Shown here: positions 1 to 8,142 of the stretch, one piece after another | Layout of the letters: each line of letters starts with the position of its first letter | How positions within the stretch are numbered: the stretch's first letter is position 1 | Source of the DNA: Rhizobacter sp. | GTDB lineage: Bacteria > Pseudomonadota > Gammaproteobacteria > Burkholderiales > Burkholderiaceae | Direction: 5' to 3' | Assembly: GCA_014379885.1 (NCBI GenBank) | Contig: JACMKW010000222.1 | Coordinates: 1 to 11,464, forward strand | Length of the DNA stretch: 11,464 nt | The notes under the pieces: generated by a model | Told to the model about the DNA's origin: nothing | The model's input: the letters and a program-made list of their open reading frames with translations, nothing else | Database searches by the model: none | Program-made: the position numbers and the translations under genes

Positions 1-672
1 CGCGACAACCTCCGTGCCGCCATTGATTTTGGAGGCCTCACCGAGGCCTCGCATCGCTGGCTCTTGTCGGAATTTGCTCCGATCATGAACAGGATCGCGG
101 TCGGCCCGCCGGTGTCTCGAATCGCCGAGATGCTGGCCCTCATTGAGGCTGGCGTGCTGGATGCGGGGTTTGGGCCCGGAGCCGAATGCCGATCTGCTGG
201 ATCCGACGAGCCGATGCGAGTCGCTTCCGTTCAGTGGCCGGAGTGTTCAGTGGCCGTTGATGCCTTGATCAAGGCAAGAATTTCAATGCACAGCCCTGCC
301 GACGACGCATCACCGCTTCTGCGAAGCCTGCTGGATGCTGGGTACGTCAGGCTCTTTCAGAACGGGTCTTTCCACCCAGGTGGCATCGAAGTGAGCCGTG
401 ATTTCAACTGGGTGTCGGCGAGAGGAACCGCCGTAGACAACGCGTGGTCGCTGGGCATTCCTACCGAGGGCGTCAAGTGGTACACCTTTGTCGTGCCACG
501 TTCAGGCGTGAACTCCACCGCCCTGGTTGACGCCGGGCGCGCAGTCAGCAAGATGCTTTCGATGGTCACGGGAGAAACGACACTTCGCCTTGCGCAGGTC
601 ACCGAGACCTCTTCAGTACCCAGCCCTGAATACGCTTCCGCATTCGCTTCTCTCTATGGCGCTCTTTCCTAG
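1..672 (+). CDS. FAD/NAD(P)-binding oxidoreductase, C-terminal part (5' end outside window)
   Basis: The reading frame is open from the first base and ends at TAG 670-672, so this is the last 223 residues of a longer protein. The apparent TTG start at 64 is not needed. The visible part has the pattern GPPVSRIAEMLALIEAGVLD, then a DALI-ARI stretch, SPLLRSLLDAGYVR, and GIPTEGVKWYTF. I associate these with the C-terminal half of large FAD/NAD(P)-binding proteins (Pfam PF13454 type), flavoproteins with a Rossmann fold related to N-hydroxylases. The FAD-binding GxGxxG motif would lie upstream and cannot be checked. Substrate is unknown. The next gene, a transporter, begins 33 bases later on the same strand, suggesting cotranscription and perhaps a shared substrate. 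Codon use is less GC-rich than in genes further right. Family assignment is from recalled motif similarity. Confidence 0.72.
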   Translation, partial: RDNLRAAIDFGGLTEASHRWLLSEFAPIMNRIAVGPPVSRIAEMLALIEAGVLDAGFGPGAECRSAGSDEPMRVASVQWPECSVAVDALIKARISMHSPADDASPLLRSLLDAGYVRLFQNGSFHPGGIEVSRDFNWVSARGTAVDNAWSLGIPTEGVKWYTFVVPRSGVNSTALVDAGRAVSKMLSMVTGETTLRLAQVTETSSVPSPEYASAFASLYGALS

Positions 673-705
673 GCACCTGCCACCGTCGATGTCTCGCTTG
701 CCGAA

Positions 706-1995
706 ATGCTCGAAGGAGCACTGAACCGACTGAGCCTTGCCGGGCTGTGCGCGACGCTGGTTGGCAACGGCATTGGCCGTTTTGCATTCATCGCGCTCAT
801 GCCTGCGTTGATCGACGCGGGCTGGTTCACCAAGGGTGAGGCATCACAACTCAGTGTTGCCACCCTCTTCGGCTATGTCGTCGGTTCGTGGCGCTCCGAC
901 TGGCTGGCCCAGCGCTATTCGCCTGCCGCCCTCATTCGGGCCAGCATGCTGCTGATTTCCATCAGCTTCTTCGCGTCGGCTTTCAGCGGTGGGCCTGTGG
1001 CCTGGTACTACTTTTGGAGAGTGCTGGCCGGCGCTTGTGGTGCTGTATTGATGGTGCTCCCAGGCCCCCTCGTTGTTCCTCGTCACGACCCTGCCGTTCG
1101 TGTTCGCGCAAGCAGCATCGTGTTTTCCGGAGTCGGGTTGGGCCCCGTCGTGTCGGGCATCCTGGTGCCAGCGTTGATCGCCGGCCTGGGTGCGGTTGTG
1201 GTCATTGGCGACCACCTCCTGCCCCTGGTATTTCGCGGTGTCGAAGGCGCCTGGCTGGGTTTGGGGGTTTTGTGTCTGGCGCTCACGCTGGGTTCTTGGC
1301 GGCAGTGGCCCACTGAGTTGCCGGCTGCACCTGATGCGGCAGCAACCGTTCAGGTGTCGGGGCGCACAGTCTGGTTGATCCTCGTCGCGCACGGGCTCAA
1401 TGCCGTCGGGTACCTCGCGCACACCATGTTCTGGGTCGACTACCTGGTGCGAGACATGGGCATGACGCTCGCCTCAGGAGGCTTTTACTGGTCCGTGTTC
1501 GGCTTCGGCGCTGCCGTTGGGCCACTGCTGGCGGGCAGGCTGGCCCACACGTTCGGCACAAAACGCTGCCTGCTAGCCGGCTTTGCCCTCAAGGCGGTCG
1601 CCGCTGCGCTTCCGGTATGGACAAGCACCGCGCCCGCCCTGTTCGCTTCGTCGCTGCTCATGGGCATCTGCACGCCTGGTGTTTTGGCGCTTGTGGCGTC
1701 TTACACCCTGGAGGTGGTTGGGCCGGCGCTCAATCGACCCGTCTGGGGCAAGGCCACCTTCAGCTTTTCCTTGGCCCAGGGCGCAGGTGGATTCCTGATG
1801 GCTTTTGCAGTGACCTACCTCGATTCCTACCGGCCGCTCTTCCTGGTGAGTGCCGTCGCTCTGCTTGGCTCCATCGCTTGCATCGCAGCGGTGAGCAGTA
1901 GGCAGCCAGCCGTTGTCTCGGGCGAAGCCGAAGAGAAGCCCGTGGAAACCCCCTCTCATCCCGACGTGTCGAGCGATGCCGTGTTGGAAAAATAG
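706..1995 (+). CDS. YbfB/YjiJ-family MFS transporter
   Basis: A 429-residue, strongly hydrophobic inner-membrane protein with about 12 predicted transmembrane segments, the usual size for a major facilitator carrier. Near the N terminus it has GIGRFAF (residues 22-28) followed by MPAL, a hallmark of the YbfB/YjiJ (MFS_4, PF06779) group. FSGVGLGPVVSG in the fourth to fifth helix region and the loop GRLAHTFGTKR between the halves are also family-like. The C-terminal tail of about 30 residues is polar and acidic. Transported substrate is unknown for most of this family. The gene follows the flavoprotein gene by 33 bases, so the two are probably one transcript. No good ribosome site precedes ATG 706; a GAAGGAG (712-718) lies just inside, so translation might begin slightly later at a CTG (for example 730). 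The family call is firm; the start is not. Confidence 0.86.
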   Translation: MLEGALNRLSLAGLCATLVGNGIGRFAFIALMPALIDAGWFTKGEASQLSVATLFGYVVGSWRSDWLAQRYSPAALIRASMLLISISFFASAFSGGPVAWYYFWRVLAGACGAVLMVLPGPLVVPRHDPAVRVRASSIVFSGVGLGPVVSGILVPALIAGLGAVVVIGDHLLPLVFRGVEGAWLGLGVLCLALTLGSWRQWPTELPAAPDAAATVQVSGRTVWLILVAHGLNAVGYLAHTMFWVDYLVRDMGMTLASGGFYWSVFGFGAAVGPLLAGRLAHTFGTKRCLLAGFALKAVAAALPVWTSTAPALFASSLLMGICTPGVLALVASYTLEVVGPALNRPVWGKATFSFSLAQGAGGFLMAFAVTYLDSYRPLFLVSAVALLGSIACIAAVSSRQPAVVSGEAEEKPVETPSHPDVSSDAVLEK

Positions 1996-2035
1996 CATTG
2001 CTGCTCACTATTGTCGGAAACCACTTGGCAACATC

Positions 2036-2050
2036 GTTCGGATGCCGAAC
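2036..2050. promoter_or_regulatory. Inverted repeat GTTCGG-ATG-CCGAAC upstream of the substrate-binding protein gene
   Basis: Perfect 6-base arms around a 3-base centre, in the 152-base gap between the transporter gene and the substrate-binding protein gene. No T tract follows, so it is a poor intrinsic terminator on either strand. It could be an operator or a small mRNA hairpin. I recognise no regulator with this site. I also see no convincing -35/-10 pair in this gap: CTGACA (2068-2073) resembles a -35 box but lacks a matching -10 box. Confidence 0.35.
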
Positions 2051-2147
2051 CCGCGGGCTAAACTGGGCTGACAGGGCGCCATAACAATATTTCCCTTGGG
2101 TAGCAATACCGCAAAGGGTCTAGATATTTGTGAAACAGAGGTCATTG

Positions 2148-3293
2148 ATGATTAAGTTCACAACGAGCGTCGTGTGCGTCGCAGCGACTCTCCTCAATCT
2201 GATTGCAGCTGGCACCGCCTCTGCGCAGATCCGTATCGGTCAAACCACCGGCCTGACTGGCCCCGTGGCTGCGGCCGTGAAGGAAATCAATCTTGGAGCC
2301 AACCTCTACATCGACTACGTGAACTCCGAGGGCGGAGTCGCTGGTCAACAAATCGAGTTGGTGTCGCTCGACGACAAGAACCAGGCTCCGCTCACCGCAC
2401 AGAACGCCAAACAGCTGATCGCTGACCCCAAGGTGGTCGCGCTCTTCCTGAACCGGGGTACGCCTCATGCGGAAGCCATGCTGCCTTTGCTGGCTGAAGC
2501 TCGCATCGTGTTGCTCGCGCCGTCGACAGGCGCCGTGGTGTTGCACAAGCCTGTTCAGCCCTGGGTGTTCAACGTTCGCGCCACCTACCAGAAGGAGGCC
2601 GAGCACCTCACGCGCCACCTTGGCATGGGCGGCCTGGAACGTGTTGGCATCTGCTACGTCAACGATTCGTTCGGCGTCGATGCTCTCCAAGGCTCGCTGA
2701 ATGTCTTCAAGGCCGCCAGCAAGCAGACGGCGCTCAACGAGCCCATCGACAAGTTCAAACCCGACTACTCGGCGTGCGTTGCGAAAACCCTTGAGGCGAA
2801 ACCGCTCGGCCTGCTGCTCATTGGCACGCCTGTCTCGGTCTCTACCGGTGTCAAGGCATTGCGCGCGGCTGGGTCGAAAGTGACCGTCGCCACCTTGTCG
2901 AACAATGCCGCCAAGGGCTTCATTGACGCGCTTGGCGAACAGGCCACCGGCGTCATCGTGAGCCAGGTCTTCCCCAGTGAACGCCGATTGGCGTCGCCCA
3001 TGATTGCAGAAGCCGCTCGTCTGGCGACCGCGAAGGGCGTCACTCAGCTCACTCCCGCCATGATCGAAGGCTATGCGGCGTCCAAGGTGCTTGTCATTGC
3101 CTTGAAGCGTGCCGCCAAAGACAAAGACGGCATCACACGTGCCTCCATCAAGAAAGCCCTTGAGTCATTCAATCGGGTGGACATCGGTGGTGGCGTGGGT
3201 GGCACGGAGCTGAGCTACAGCACCACCGACCACTCGGGCCTTGACTTCGTTGACCTGTCGTACATCGCAGCCGACGGTTCATTCCGCCGGTGA
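2148..3293 (+). CDS. ABC transporter periplasmic substrate-binding protein, LivJ type
   Basis: A 381-residue exported protein of the branched-chain amino acid binding family (Peripla_BP_6 fold), expected to capture a small ligand in the periplasm and deliver it to an ABC permease. The N terminus is a signal peptide: MIK, a hydrophobic core, then cleavage after ASA (residue 26), leaving QIRIGQTTGLTGPVA, the usual first strand of the mature family. NSEGGVAGQQIELVSLDDK and later VGICYVNDSFG are also typical. I chose ATG 2148 because CAGAGG (2136-2141) sits six bases upstream; a GTG at 2130 would add six residues. Two cysteines, in GICYVND and YSACVAKT, could form a disulfide. No LivHMGF permease or ATPase genes are nearby, so it is an orphan component whose partner is elsewhere or which serves as a sensor-linked binding protein. 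Ligand cannot be predicted. Confidence 0.88.
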   Translation: MIKFTTSVVCVAATLLNLIAAGTASAQIRIGQTTGLTGPVAAAVKEINLGANLYIDYVNSEGGVAGQQIELVSLDDKNQAPLTAQNAKQLIADPKVVALFLNRGTPHAEAMLPLLAEARIVLLAPSTGAVVLHKPVQPWVFNVRATYQKEAEHLTRHLGMGGLERVGICYVNDSFGVDALQGSLNVFKAASKQTALNEPIDKFKPDYSACVAKTLEAKPLGLLLIGTPVSVSTGVKALRAAGSKVTVATLSNNAAKGFIDALGEQATGVIVSQVFPSERRLASPMIAEAARLATAKGVTQLTPAMIEGYAASKVLVIALKRAAKDKDGITRASIKKALESFNRVDIGGGVGGTELSYSTTDHSGLDFVDLSYIAADGSFRR

Positions 3294-3312
3294 TTTTCAG
3301 GGCAGGCGCGCC

Positions 3313-6192
3313 CTACCCGCACTGCCCCACATAACCGCACGCGGTGCAGAAGTCGCACCCGTCCTTGTGGATCACATTCGGGTTGCCGCACTCCGGGCAG
3401 ATCTTGCCGGTGAGCACCGGCCCTGACGCAGCGTCTTCCGGGGCTTCGAGCACGCCCATGTCGCGCACCGGGAAACCCTCTTCGGTCAACACACCCAGCA
3501 TCGCGTAGCGGTGAATGATGAGACGCGCCAGGTACGCCACCGTTGATGGCCAGGTCTGCTGGCGGCGCTCGCCGTGCGGCAAGCCGGGCACGAAGGCCAT
3601 GAAGTGGCCCAGCGGCTCGGCGTAGTTGAGCAGCTTGCGCAGCTTCATGCCGATCCACGCGGGGTCGATCACCCGCATGTCGAGTGAGAGCACACGTGCC
3701 AGACCATCCAGCGCGCGTGGGTAGTTGCCGGAAAAACCCACGGCGCAAGGGCGTGTGACGGCCACGCCGTCGGGGCCGGGCAGCGTCACTTCCTTCAGCG
3801 TGAGGGTGAATTCTTCGTCGGTGGCCGGGTTGCTCACGTCGACCGCCCAGGCCAGCGTGCCCGAGGGGCCGGTGTGGGGCTCGTCGCGGGCGAACATGGC
3901 GTCGATCACCGGTGTGGGGCCGTTTCGGCCCAGTCTTGGCAAGGCCTTGAGCTGCTCGCAGCGCCAGCGGATCACGGCCGCCGTGGCGGCCACCACGCCC
4001 GGGAACAAGCGGCGCTCGCCGTTGGGTGGGAACGGCATCTCGAAGGCGCGCTCTTCGGCCACGGTGGCCAATGCGTCGAGCTTGAGTTGCAACCACGCCG
4101 GGTCGTTGGCGCGCAAGTCCATCGACAAGGTCTTGGCCAGCGCGCCCAGACCCCGGGGTTGTTCTGCGCCGTTGACCCAAACTTCAAACGGCTGCGGGCC
4201 GCTGCCTTCGGTGGCCAGCTCTCCGACGAACAGCGCGAACTCACCGAAGGGGTGGTGAACCATGAAGGTCCAGGCCGAGTTGCCCGCAGGCAGCTCAGGC
4301 CGGCCCGGCCAGCGCAATGACGAGAGCACCGGTGCGGGCAGGCGGTCGAGCGCCAGGCGCTGGTTGGCGTCGTTGAGCTTCATCACCGTGGCACTTGCCG
4401 TTGGCGTGACGCTCAGCACCGAGCCCAACACAGCGTTTGGCCGATACGTGGCCAGCCCCTTCAGCCCCGATTGCCAGGCCTGCATGTAGAGGTTTTGAAA
4501 GTCGGCGTACGGGTAGTCGACTGGCACATTCACGGTCTTGGAGATGGCGGTGTCGATGCAGGGCGCCACGGCGGCCACCATGGCCTCGTGGTCGAGCGCG
4601 CTCATCTCCAGTGCGGTGACGAAGGCCGGCGTGAGCGGCGCACGCTCGCCTTTCAGGTGGCGGTACAAGCGCCAGGCATGGTCTTCGACCGCGTACTCCT
4701 TGAAGCCACCATCGGGCATGCGCTTCTTGCGGGTGTAGCTCCAGCTGAAGGCGGGCTCGATGCCATTGCTCGCGTTGTCGGCAAAAGCCAGGCTGATGGT
4801 GCCGGTGGGCGCGATCGACAGCAGGTGCGAGTTGCGCAGCCCGTGCGTGCGGATGCGCTCGCGCAGGCGCTGCGGCAGGCGCGACGCGAAGGTACCGCTG
4901 CTGAGGTACAGGTCGGCGTTGAAGAGCGGGAAAGCGCCACGCTCTTGCGCCAACTCGACCGAGGCGTCGTAGGCGGCGTCGCGCATCAGCTCGGAAATGC
5001 GCCGCGCCATGCTGCGCGCCTCGGGCGTGTCGTAGCGCAGGTTCAGCATGATCAGCGCGTCACCCAGGCCGGTAAAGCCCAGGCCCACGCGCCGCTTGTT
5101 GCGGGCTTCTTCTTGCTGTTGCGGCAGCGGCCACACCGTCACGTCGAGCACGTTGTCGAGCATGCGCGTGGCCACTTTGGCGACCTTGGCGAAAGCCTCT
5201 TCGTCGAAACGCGCTTGCGGCTCGAACGGGTCGGTGATGAAGCGCGTGAGGTTGATCGAGCCGAGGCAGCAGCAGCCGTAAGCCGGCAAGGGTTGCTCGC
5301 CGCAGGGGTTGGTGCAGGCGATGGTCTCGCAGTACGAGAGGTTGTTGTCGGCGTTGATGTGGTCGAGAAAGAGCACGCCTGGCTCGGCGTGGTCGTAGGT
5401 CGACTGCATGATCTGGTCCCACAGCTCACGTGCCCTGGGCTTGCGGTACACCCACAGCCCGCCCTCCTGGTAGGCACCCGCGGCTTTTTGCGCCACACTC
5501 GGCTCGGCGCGGTGCACGAGCGCGAACTCGGAGTCGGCTTGCACGGCCTCCATGAAGGCATCGGTCACACCCACAGAGAGATTGAAGTTCTTCAGGTCGC
5601 CAGCGTCCTTGGCGTGGATGAATTCTTCAATGTCGGGGTGGTCGCAGCGCAGCACGCCCATTTGCGCGCCGCGCCGCGCGCCGGCGCTTTCAACCGTTTC
5701 ACAGGAGCGGTCGAACACCCGCATGTAGCTCACCGGGCCCGACGCGCTGCTCTGCGTGCTGCCTACCCAGGCCCCGCGCGGGCGGATGCGCGAAAAGTCG
5801 TAGCCCACCCCGCCGCCGCGACGCATGGTTTCAGCCGCTTCAGTGAGGGCGACGTAGATGCCGGGGTGGCCATCCTCGCTCTGGGCGATGGAGTCGCCCA
5901 CGGGCTGCACGAAGCAGTTGATCAGCGTGGCCGACAACTCGGTGCCCGCCGCCGACTGGATGCGCCCTGCCGGCACAAAACCGTGGCGCAGCGCGTGTGC
6001 GAAGCGCTCTTCCCACAGTGCACGTTGGTTGGGCTGCTCGGCCTGGGCCAGCGCGCGGGCCACACGCTGGTTGACGGCTTCAGCCGAGCGCTCGTCGCCC
6101 TTGGCGTACTTTTCCAGCAGCACTTCGTGGCTGATGTCTTGTGCGGGCAGGTTGGCAAGCGTGGGGGCTCTGCCTTCTCTTGTGTCTTGCAT
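3313..6192 (-). CDS. nrdJ: Adenosylcobalamin-dependent (class II) ribonucleoside-diphosphate reductase
   Basis: A 959-residue cytoplasmic enzyme reducing ribonucleotides to deoxyribonucleotides using a radical generated by coenzyme B12, without oxygen. Visible features: redox cysteine C93 (LINCF); the specificity and barrel segment [17 protein letters not shown] (about 124-140); the finger-loop motif NPCGEQPL with the likely thiyl-radical C297 and E299; a CCC run (307-309) before LGSINL, holding the partner redox cysteine; APTGTIS (461-467), expected to bind substrate phosphate; and [18 protein letters not shown] (576-593). The C-terminal third has two related TSCPD-like modules (about 641-744 and 781-898) and ends in a cysteine finger: C932, C935, C946, C949, C952, C958. 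These probably bind zinc and include the swinging redox cysteines. ATG 6192 is preferred: AGGAG lies eight bases upstream on the minus strand; ATG 6255 would add 21 unconserved-looking residues. No separate small subunit is needed in this class. Confidence 0.95.
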   Translation of the reverse strand: MQDTREGRAPTLANLPAQDISHEVLLEKYAKGDERSAEAVNQRVARALAQAEQPNQRALWEERFAHALRHGFVPAGRIQSAAGTELSATLINCFVQPVGDSIAQSEDGHPGIYVALTEAAETMRRGGGVGYDFSRIRPRGAWVGSTQSSASGPVSYMRVFDRSCETVESAGARRGAQMGVLRCDHPDIEEFIHAKDAGDLKNFNLSVGVTDAFMEAVQADSEFALVHRAEPSVAQKAAGAYQEGGLWVYRKPRARELWDQIMQSTYDHAEPGVLFLDHINADNNLSYCETIACTNPCGEQPLPAYGCCCLGSINLTRFITDPFEPQARFDEEAFAKVAKVATRMLDNVLDVTVWPLPQQQEEARNKRRVGLGFTGLGDALIMLNLRYDTPEARSMARRISELMRDAAYDASVELAQERGAFPLFNADLYLSSGTFASRLPQRLRERIRTHGLRNSHLLSIAPTGTISLAFADNASNGIEPAFSWSYTRKKRMPDGGFKEYAVEDHAWRLYRHLKGERAPLTPAFVTALEMSALDHEAMVAAVAPCIDTAISKTVNVPVDYPYADFQNLYMQAWQSGLKGLATYRPNAVLGSVLSVTPTASATVMKLNDANQRLALDRLPAPVLSSLRWPGRPELPAGNSAWTFMVHHPFGEFALFVGELATEGSGPQPFEVWVNGAEQPRGLGALAKTLSMDLRANDPAWLQLKLDALATVAEERAFEMPFPPNGERRLFPGVVAATAAVIRWRCEQLKALPRLGRNGPTPVIDAMFARDEPHTGPSGTLAWAVDVSNPATDEEFTLTLKEVTLPGPDGVAVTRPCAVGFSGNYPRALDGLARVLSLDMRVIDPAWIGMKLRKLLNYAEPLGHFMAFVPGLPHGERRQQTWPSTVAYLARLIIHRYAMLGVLTEEGFPVRDMGVLEAPEDAASGPVLTGKICPECGNPNVIHKDGCDFCTACGYVGQCG

Positions 6193-6248
6193 GGTGGGGG
6201 CTCCTGAGTTCGGTGGCGCACGGTACGGCGCGAGGGCACGCGATGTCA

Positions 6249-6273
6249 TTGACATGAATCAGTGCACTGTGAT
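6249..6273. promoter_or_regulatory. Weak FNR-like site overlapping a palindrome in the nrdJ divergent region
   Basis: The 199-base gap between nrdJ and the divergent small-protein gene contains TTGAC-ATGA-ATCAG (6249-6262), matching 7 of 8 bases of the TTGA-N6-TCAA core recognised by FNR/Anr-type regulators. Next to it is the perfect palindrome CAGTGCACTG (6260-6269), which extends imperfectly to 6273. Oxygen or nitrogen-oxide control of a class II reductase would be sensible, but one mismatch makes the site low-specificity: another near-match, TTGA-N6-ACAA, occurs at 6287-6300. No NrdR box and no B12-riboswitch motif were found here. Confidence 0.3.
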
Positions 6274-6391
6274 GCAAGCGACTGGCTTGACGCAGCACAA
6301 GACCCTGCCCAGGGCATGTGCTTAGGCTCGCCTTTTGCGCCCCATGCATCGCCGCCACAACGGCGCCCCGCCCACCACGCCGAGCCCCATC

Positions 6392-6796
6392 ATGAGCCTT
6401 GACAGCTTCGACGACCTGCTGAACGCCGCACGGCAACAAGCGCAGCCCCAGCGCCTGCTGTTTGTCTTCACGGGGGCCGAGCTGCCGGGCGACGCGTCGC
6501 CCTCGCAGCGCACCGCCTTCGACTCAGGCCAGGGCGGCGCGCTCGCGCCGCTGATGTGCGCGGACAAGACGCCCGAGGAGTTGCAAGGCTTCGAAGCGCT
6601 GGTCAGCGAGTCTGAACAGTTCGGTCAAGCCTGGGCCATCGTGTTCGTGGCTGGCCTGTCGGGCAAGGGGGGCGTGGCGCCGACGAGCGCCCAGGCCGAG
6701 GCACCGCTGCAAACCATGGTCGAGTCGATCAAGGCCGGCAAGATTGCCACCTATGTGCCTTTCAACCGCGAAGGCCAGCCCGTGAACCTGCGCTGA
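6392..6796 (+). CDS. Conserved small protein beside nrdJ (sometimes labelled 'ribonucleotide reductase subunit alpha')
   Basis: A 134-residue soluble protein with no signal peptide or membrane helix. It begins [16 protein letters not shown], continues with a strand [12 protein letters not shown], an [15 protein letters not shown] segment, a strand [12 protein letters not shown], then [12 protein letters not shown] and a [13 protein letters not shown] ending. I recall relatives of similar length in Burkholderiales carrying the product name 'ribonucleotide reductase subunit alpha', apparently from proximity to nrdJ. Nothing here resembles a reductase: there is no finger-loop NPCGE motif and the length is a seventh of NrdJ. 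Function is unknown. I chose ATG 6392 because the conserved-looking part begins there; ATG 6344 and TTG 6335 give a proline-rich extension. It is divergent from nrdJ and 29 bases upstream of cbpA, so cotranscription with the chaperone genes is plausible. Confidence 0.85.
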   Translation: MSLDSFDDLLNAARQQAQPQRLLFVFTGAELPGDASPSQRTAFDSGQGGALAPLMCADKTPEELQGFEALVSESEQFGQAWAIVFVAGLSGKGGVAPTSAQAEAPLQTMVESIKAGKIATYVPFNREGQPVNLR

Positions 6797-6825
6797 CCCA
6801 GCGCCGCTGCACCGAGCCGCCCAGC

Positions 6826-7776
6826 ATGAAATTCAAGGACTACTACGAGACGCTTGGGGTGCCGCGCAGCGCGACACAAGACGAGATCAAGCACGCCTAT
6901 CGCAAGCTCGCTCGCAAGTACCACCCCGACCTGAGCAAACTGCCCGACGCCGAAGTGCGTTTCAAAGAGCTGGGCGAAGCCAACGAGGTGCTCAAGGACG
7001 TCGAAAAGCGCGCCGCTTACGACCGCATGGGCAGCGACTACAAGAACGGCCAGGAGTTTTCACCCCCACCTGACTGGAACACCGGCTTCGAATTCAGCGG
7101 CGCCGGCAGCCCCGAGGGCATGCCCGACCGAGAATTTTTCGAGGCCTTGTTCGGGCGCCAGGGCGGGCGCGCGCGCCCACAACCGCGCCACATGAAAGCG
7201 CAGGGGCAGGATCACCATGCCAAGGTGGCCATCGACCTGCGCGACGCCTACCGCGGTGCCACGCGCAGCATCAGCCTGAACATGCCCACCGCCGATGCCC
7301 ATGGCCAGGTGGTGTTGCAGTCGCGCCAGCTGGAAGTGAACATTCCCAAGGGCATCGCCGACGGCCAACACCTGCGCTTGCAGGGCCAGGGCGCACCCGG
7401 CCTGGGCGGCGGCCCGGCGGGCGACCTGTACCTCGAGATTGCGTTCACCAGCGACCCGGTGTTTCGCGTCGATGGGCGAGACGTCTACCTCGATCTGCCG
7501 CTGGCGCCCTGGGAGGCAGCGCTCGGTGCGCAGGTCGATGCACCCACGCCCGAAGGCGCTGTGGCGTTGAGCATCCCTGCGGGTTCGGCGGCCGGGCGCA
7601 AGCTCAGGCTCAAGGGAAAAGGCATCCCGGGGGCATCGCCCGACAAGCACGCGGGCGACCTGTACGCCGTGCTGGCGATCGCCTTGCCGCCCGCACAAAC
7701 CGAAGCCGCCCAAGAGGCGTATCGCGCCTTGCAGCGCGCCGTCGATTTCAACCCCCGTGAGCACCTTGGAGCATGA
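6826..7776 (+). CDS. cbpA: DnaJ-family co-chaperone CbpA (curved DNA-binding protein)
   Basis: A 316-residue type B (class II) Hsp40 that stimulates the DnaK ATPase and delivers unfolded clients; in E. coli CbpA (306 residues) also binds curved DNA. The J domain occupies about residues 5-69 and contains the essential HPD at 33-35 (KYHPDLSK). A short linker with glycine and phenylalanine (about 75-125) follows, including FEALFG. Then come two beta-rich C-terminal client-binding domains: [16 protein letters not shown] opens the first and [18 protein letters not shown] the second. The CxxCxGxG zinc repeats of DnaJ proper are absent, which separates it from DnaJ. The downstream overlap with cbpM, its dedicated inhibitor, supports CbpA rather than another J protein. 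The ribosome site before ATG 6826 is weak, fitting translational coupling to the upstream gene. Confidence 0.93.
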   Translation: MKFKDYYETLGVPRSATQDEIKHAYRKLARKYHPDLSKLPDAEVRFKELGEANEVLKDVEKRAAYDRMGSDYKNGQEFSPPPDWNTGFEFSGAGSPEGMPDREFFEALFGRQGGRARPQPRHMKAQGQDHHAKVAIDLRDAYRGATRSISLNMPTADAHGQVVLQSRQLEVNIPKGIADGQHLRLQGQGAPGLGGGPAGDLYLEIAFTSDPVFRVDGRDVYLDLPLAPWEAALGAQVDAPTPEGAVALSIPAGSAAGRKLRLKGKGIPGASPDKHAGDLYAVLAIALPPAQTEAAQEAYRALQRAVDFNPREHLGA

Positions 7777-7781
7777 CCGCC

Positions 7782-8099
7782 ATGAGCGATGCCCGCCCGC
7801 CCGCAGCATCGGGCCAAGTGATCGAAGAAGAGTCTGGCTTCACCTTGCTTGAGCTGTGCCAGGCCTGCGGCGCGGCGCCGGACGAAGTGAGCATCTGGGT
7901 GCTCGAAGGTGTGATCGAGCCGGTGGGCCTGGGCCCGCACGACTGGTGCTTTGCCGGCAGCGCATTGCGCCGCGCACGCCTGGCCATGCGGCTCGCGCGC
8001 GACCTGGAAGTGAATGCCACCGGTGTGGCGCTGGCGCTCGACTTGCTCGATGAAATCGCAGCGCTCAGGGCGCGTCTGAACCAGGTTCAGCCAGGCTGA
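7782..8099 (+). CDS. cbpM: Chaperone modulator CbpM
   Basis: A 105-residue MerR-like small protein (MerR_2/CbpM family). In E. coli CbpM binds the J domain of CbpA and blocks both its co-chaperone and DNA-binding activity. The FTLLELCQACGAAPDEVSIW segment fits the helix-turn-helix-like part, followed by a VLEGVIEPVG wing and long helices (RRARLAMRLARDLEVN, then ALALDLLDEIAALRARL), matching the family's order. Its reading frame extends to ATG 7773, giving an ATGA overlap with the cbpA stop, but GGAG (7768-7771) is one base from that codon and ten bases from ATG 7782, so I prefer 7782. The two genes are certainly adjacent and probably translationally coupled, which keeps activator and inhibitor in proportion. 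A hairpin terminator follows directly. Confidence 0.9.
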   Translation: MSDARPPAASGQVIEEESGFTLLELCQACGAAPDEVSIWVLEGVIEPVGLGPHDWCFAGSALRRARLAMRLARDLEVNATGVALALDLLDEIAALRARLNQVQPG

Positions 8100-8106
8100 A
8101 GGCGGC

Positions 8107-8138
8107 AAAAAGGCGTCGCGTTGGGCCGCGAAGTTTTT
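8107..8138. terminator. Bidirectional intrinsic terminator between cbpM and nnrS
   Basis: AAAAA (8107-8111), a hairpin TCGCG-TTGGGC-CGCGA (8116-8131), then TTTTT (8134-8138). Read on either strand this gives a GC-rich stem followed shortly by a five-T tract, as expected between two convergent genes (cbpM ends at 8099 on plus, nnrS at 8143 on minus). The stem is only five base pairs, so efficiency may be modest; pairing of the A and T tracts could lengthen it. Confidence 0.6.
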
Positions 8139-8142
8139 GATA

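Noticed and set aside
689..724. A 12-codon ATG frame overlapping the start of the MFS gene, possible leader peptide
   Set aside because: No ribosome site and no regulatory residue pattern; such short frames arise by chance.
3294..3312. GGGC-AGGCGC-GCCC hairpin between the convergent binding-protein and nrdJ genes
   Set aside because: The stem is four pairs and no T tract follows on either strand, so it is not a credible terminator.
3215..4180. A 321-codon minus-strand frame overlapping the nrdJ end and the binding-protein end
   Set aside because: Arginine- and glycine-rich out-of-frame translation of nrdJ, with no independent support.
4471..6207. A 578-codon plus-strand open frame antisense to nrdJ
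   Set aside because: It lies wholly inside a certain gene, in the mirror frame where high third-position GC on the other strand suppresses stop codons. The product is low in meaning, rich in Val, Arg, Gly and His, with no recognisable domain.
6193..6391. Cobalamin riboswitch in front of the B12-dependent reductase
   Set aside because: I looked on the minus strand for the B12 box and its surrounding helices and found no match; the leader is also short for this RNA class.
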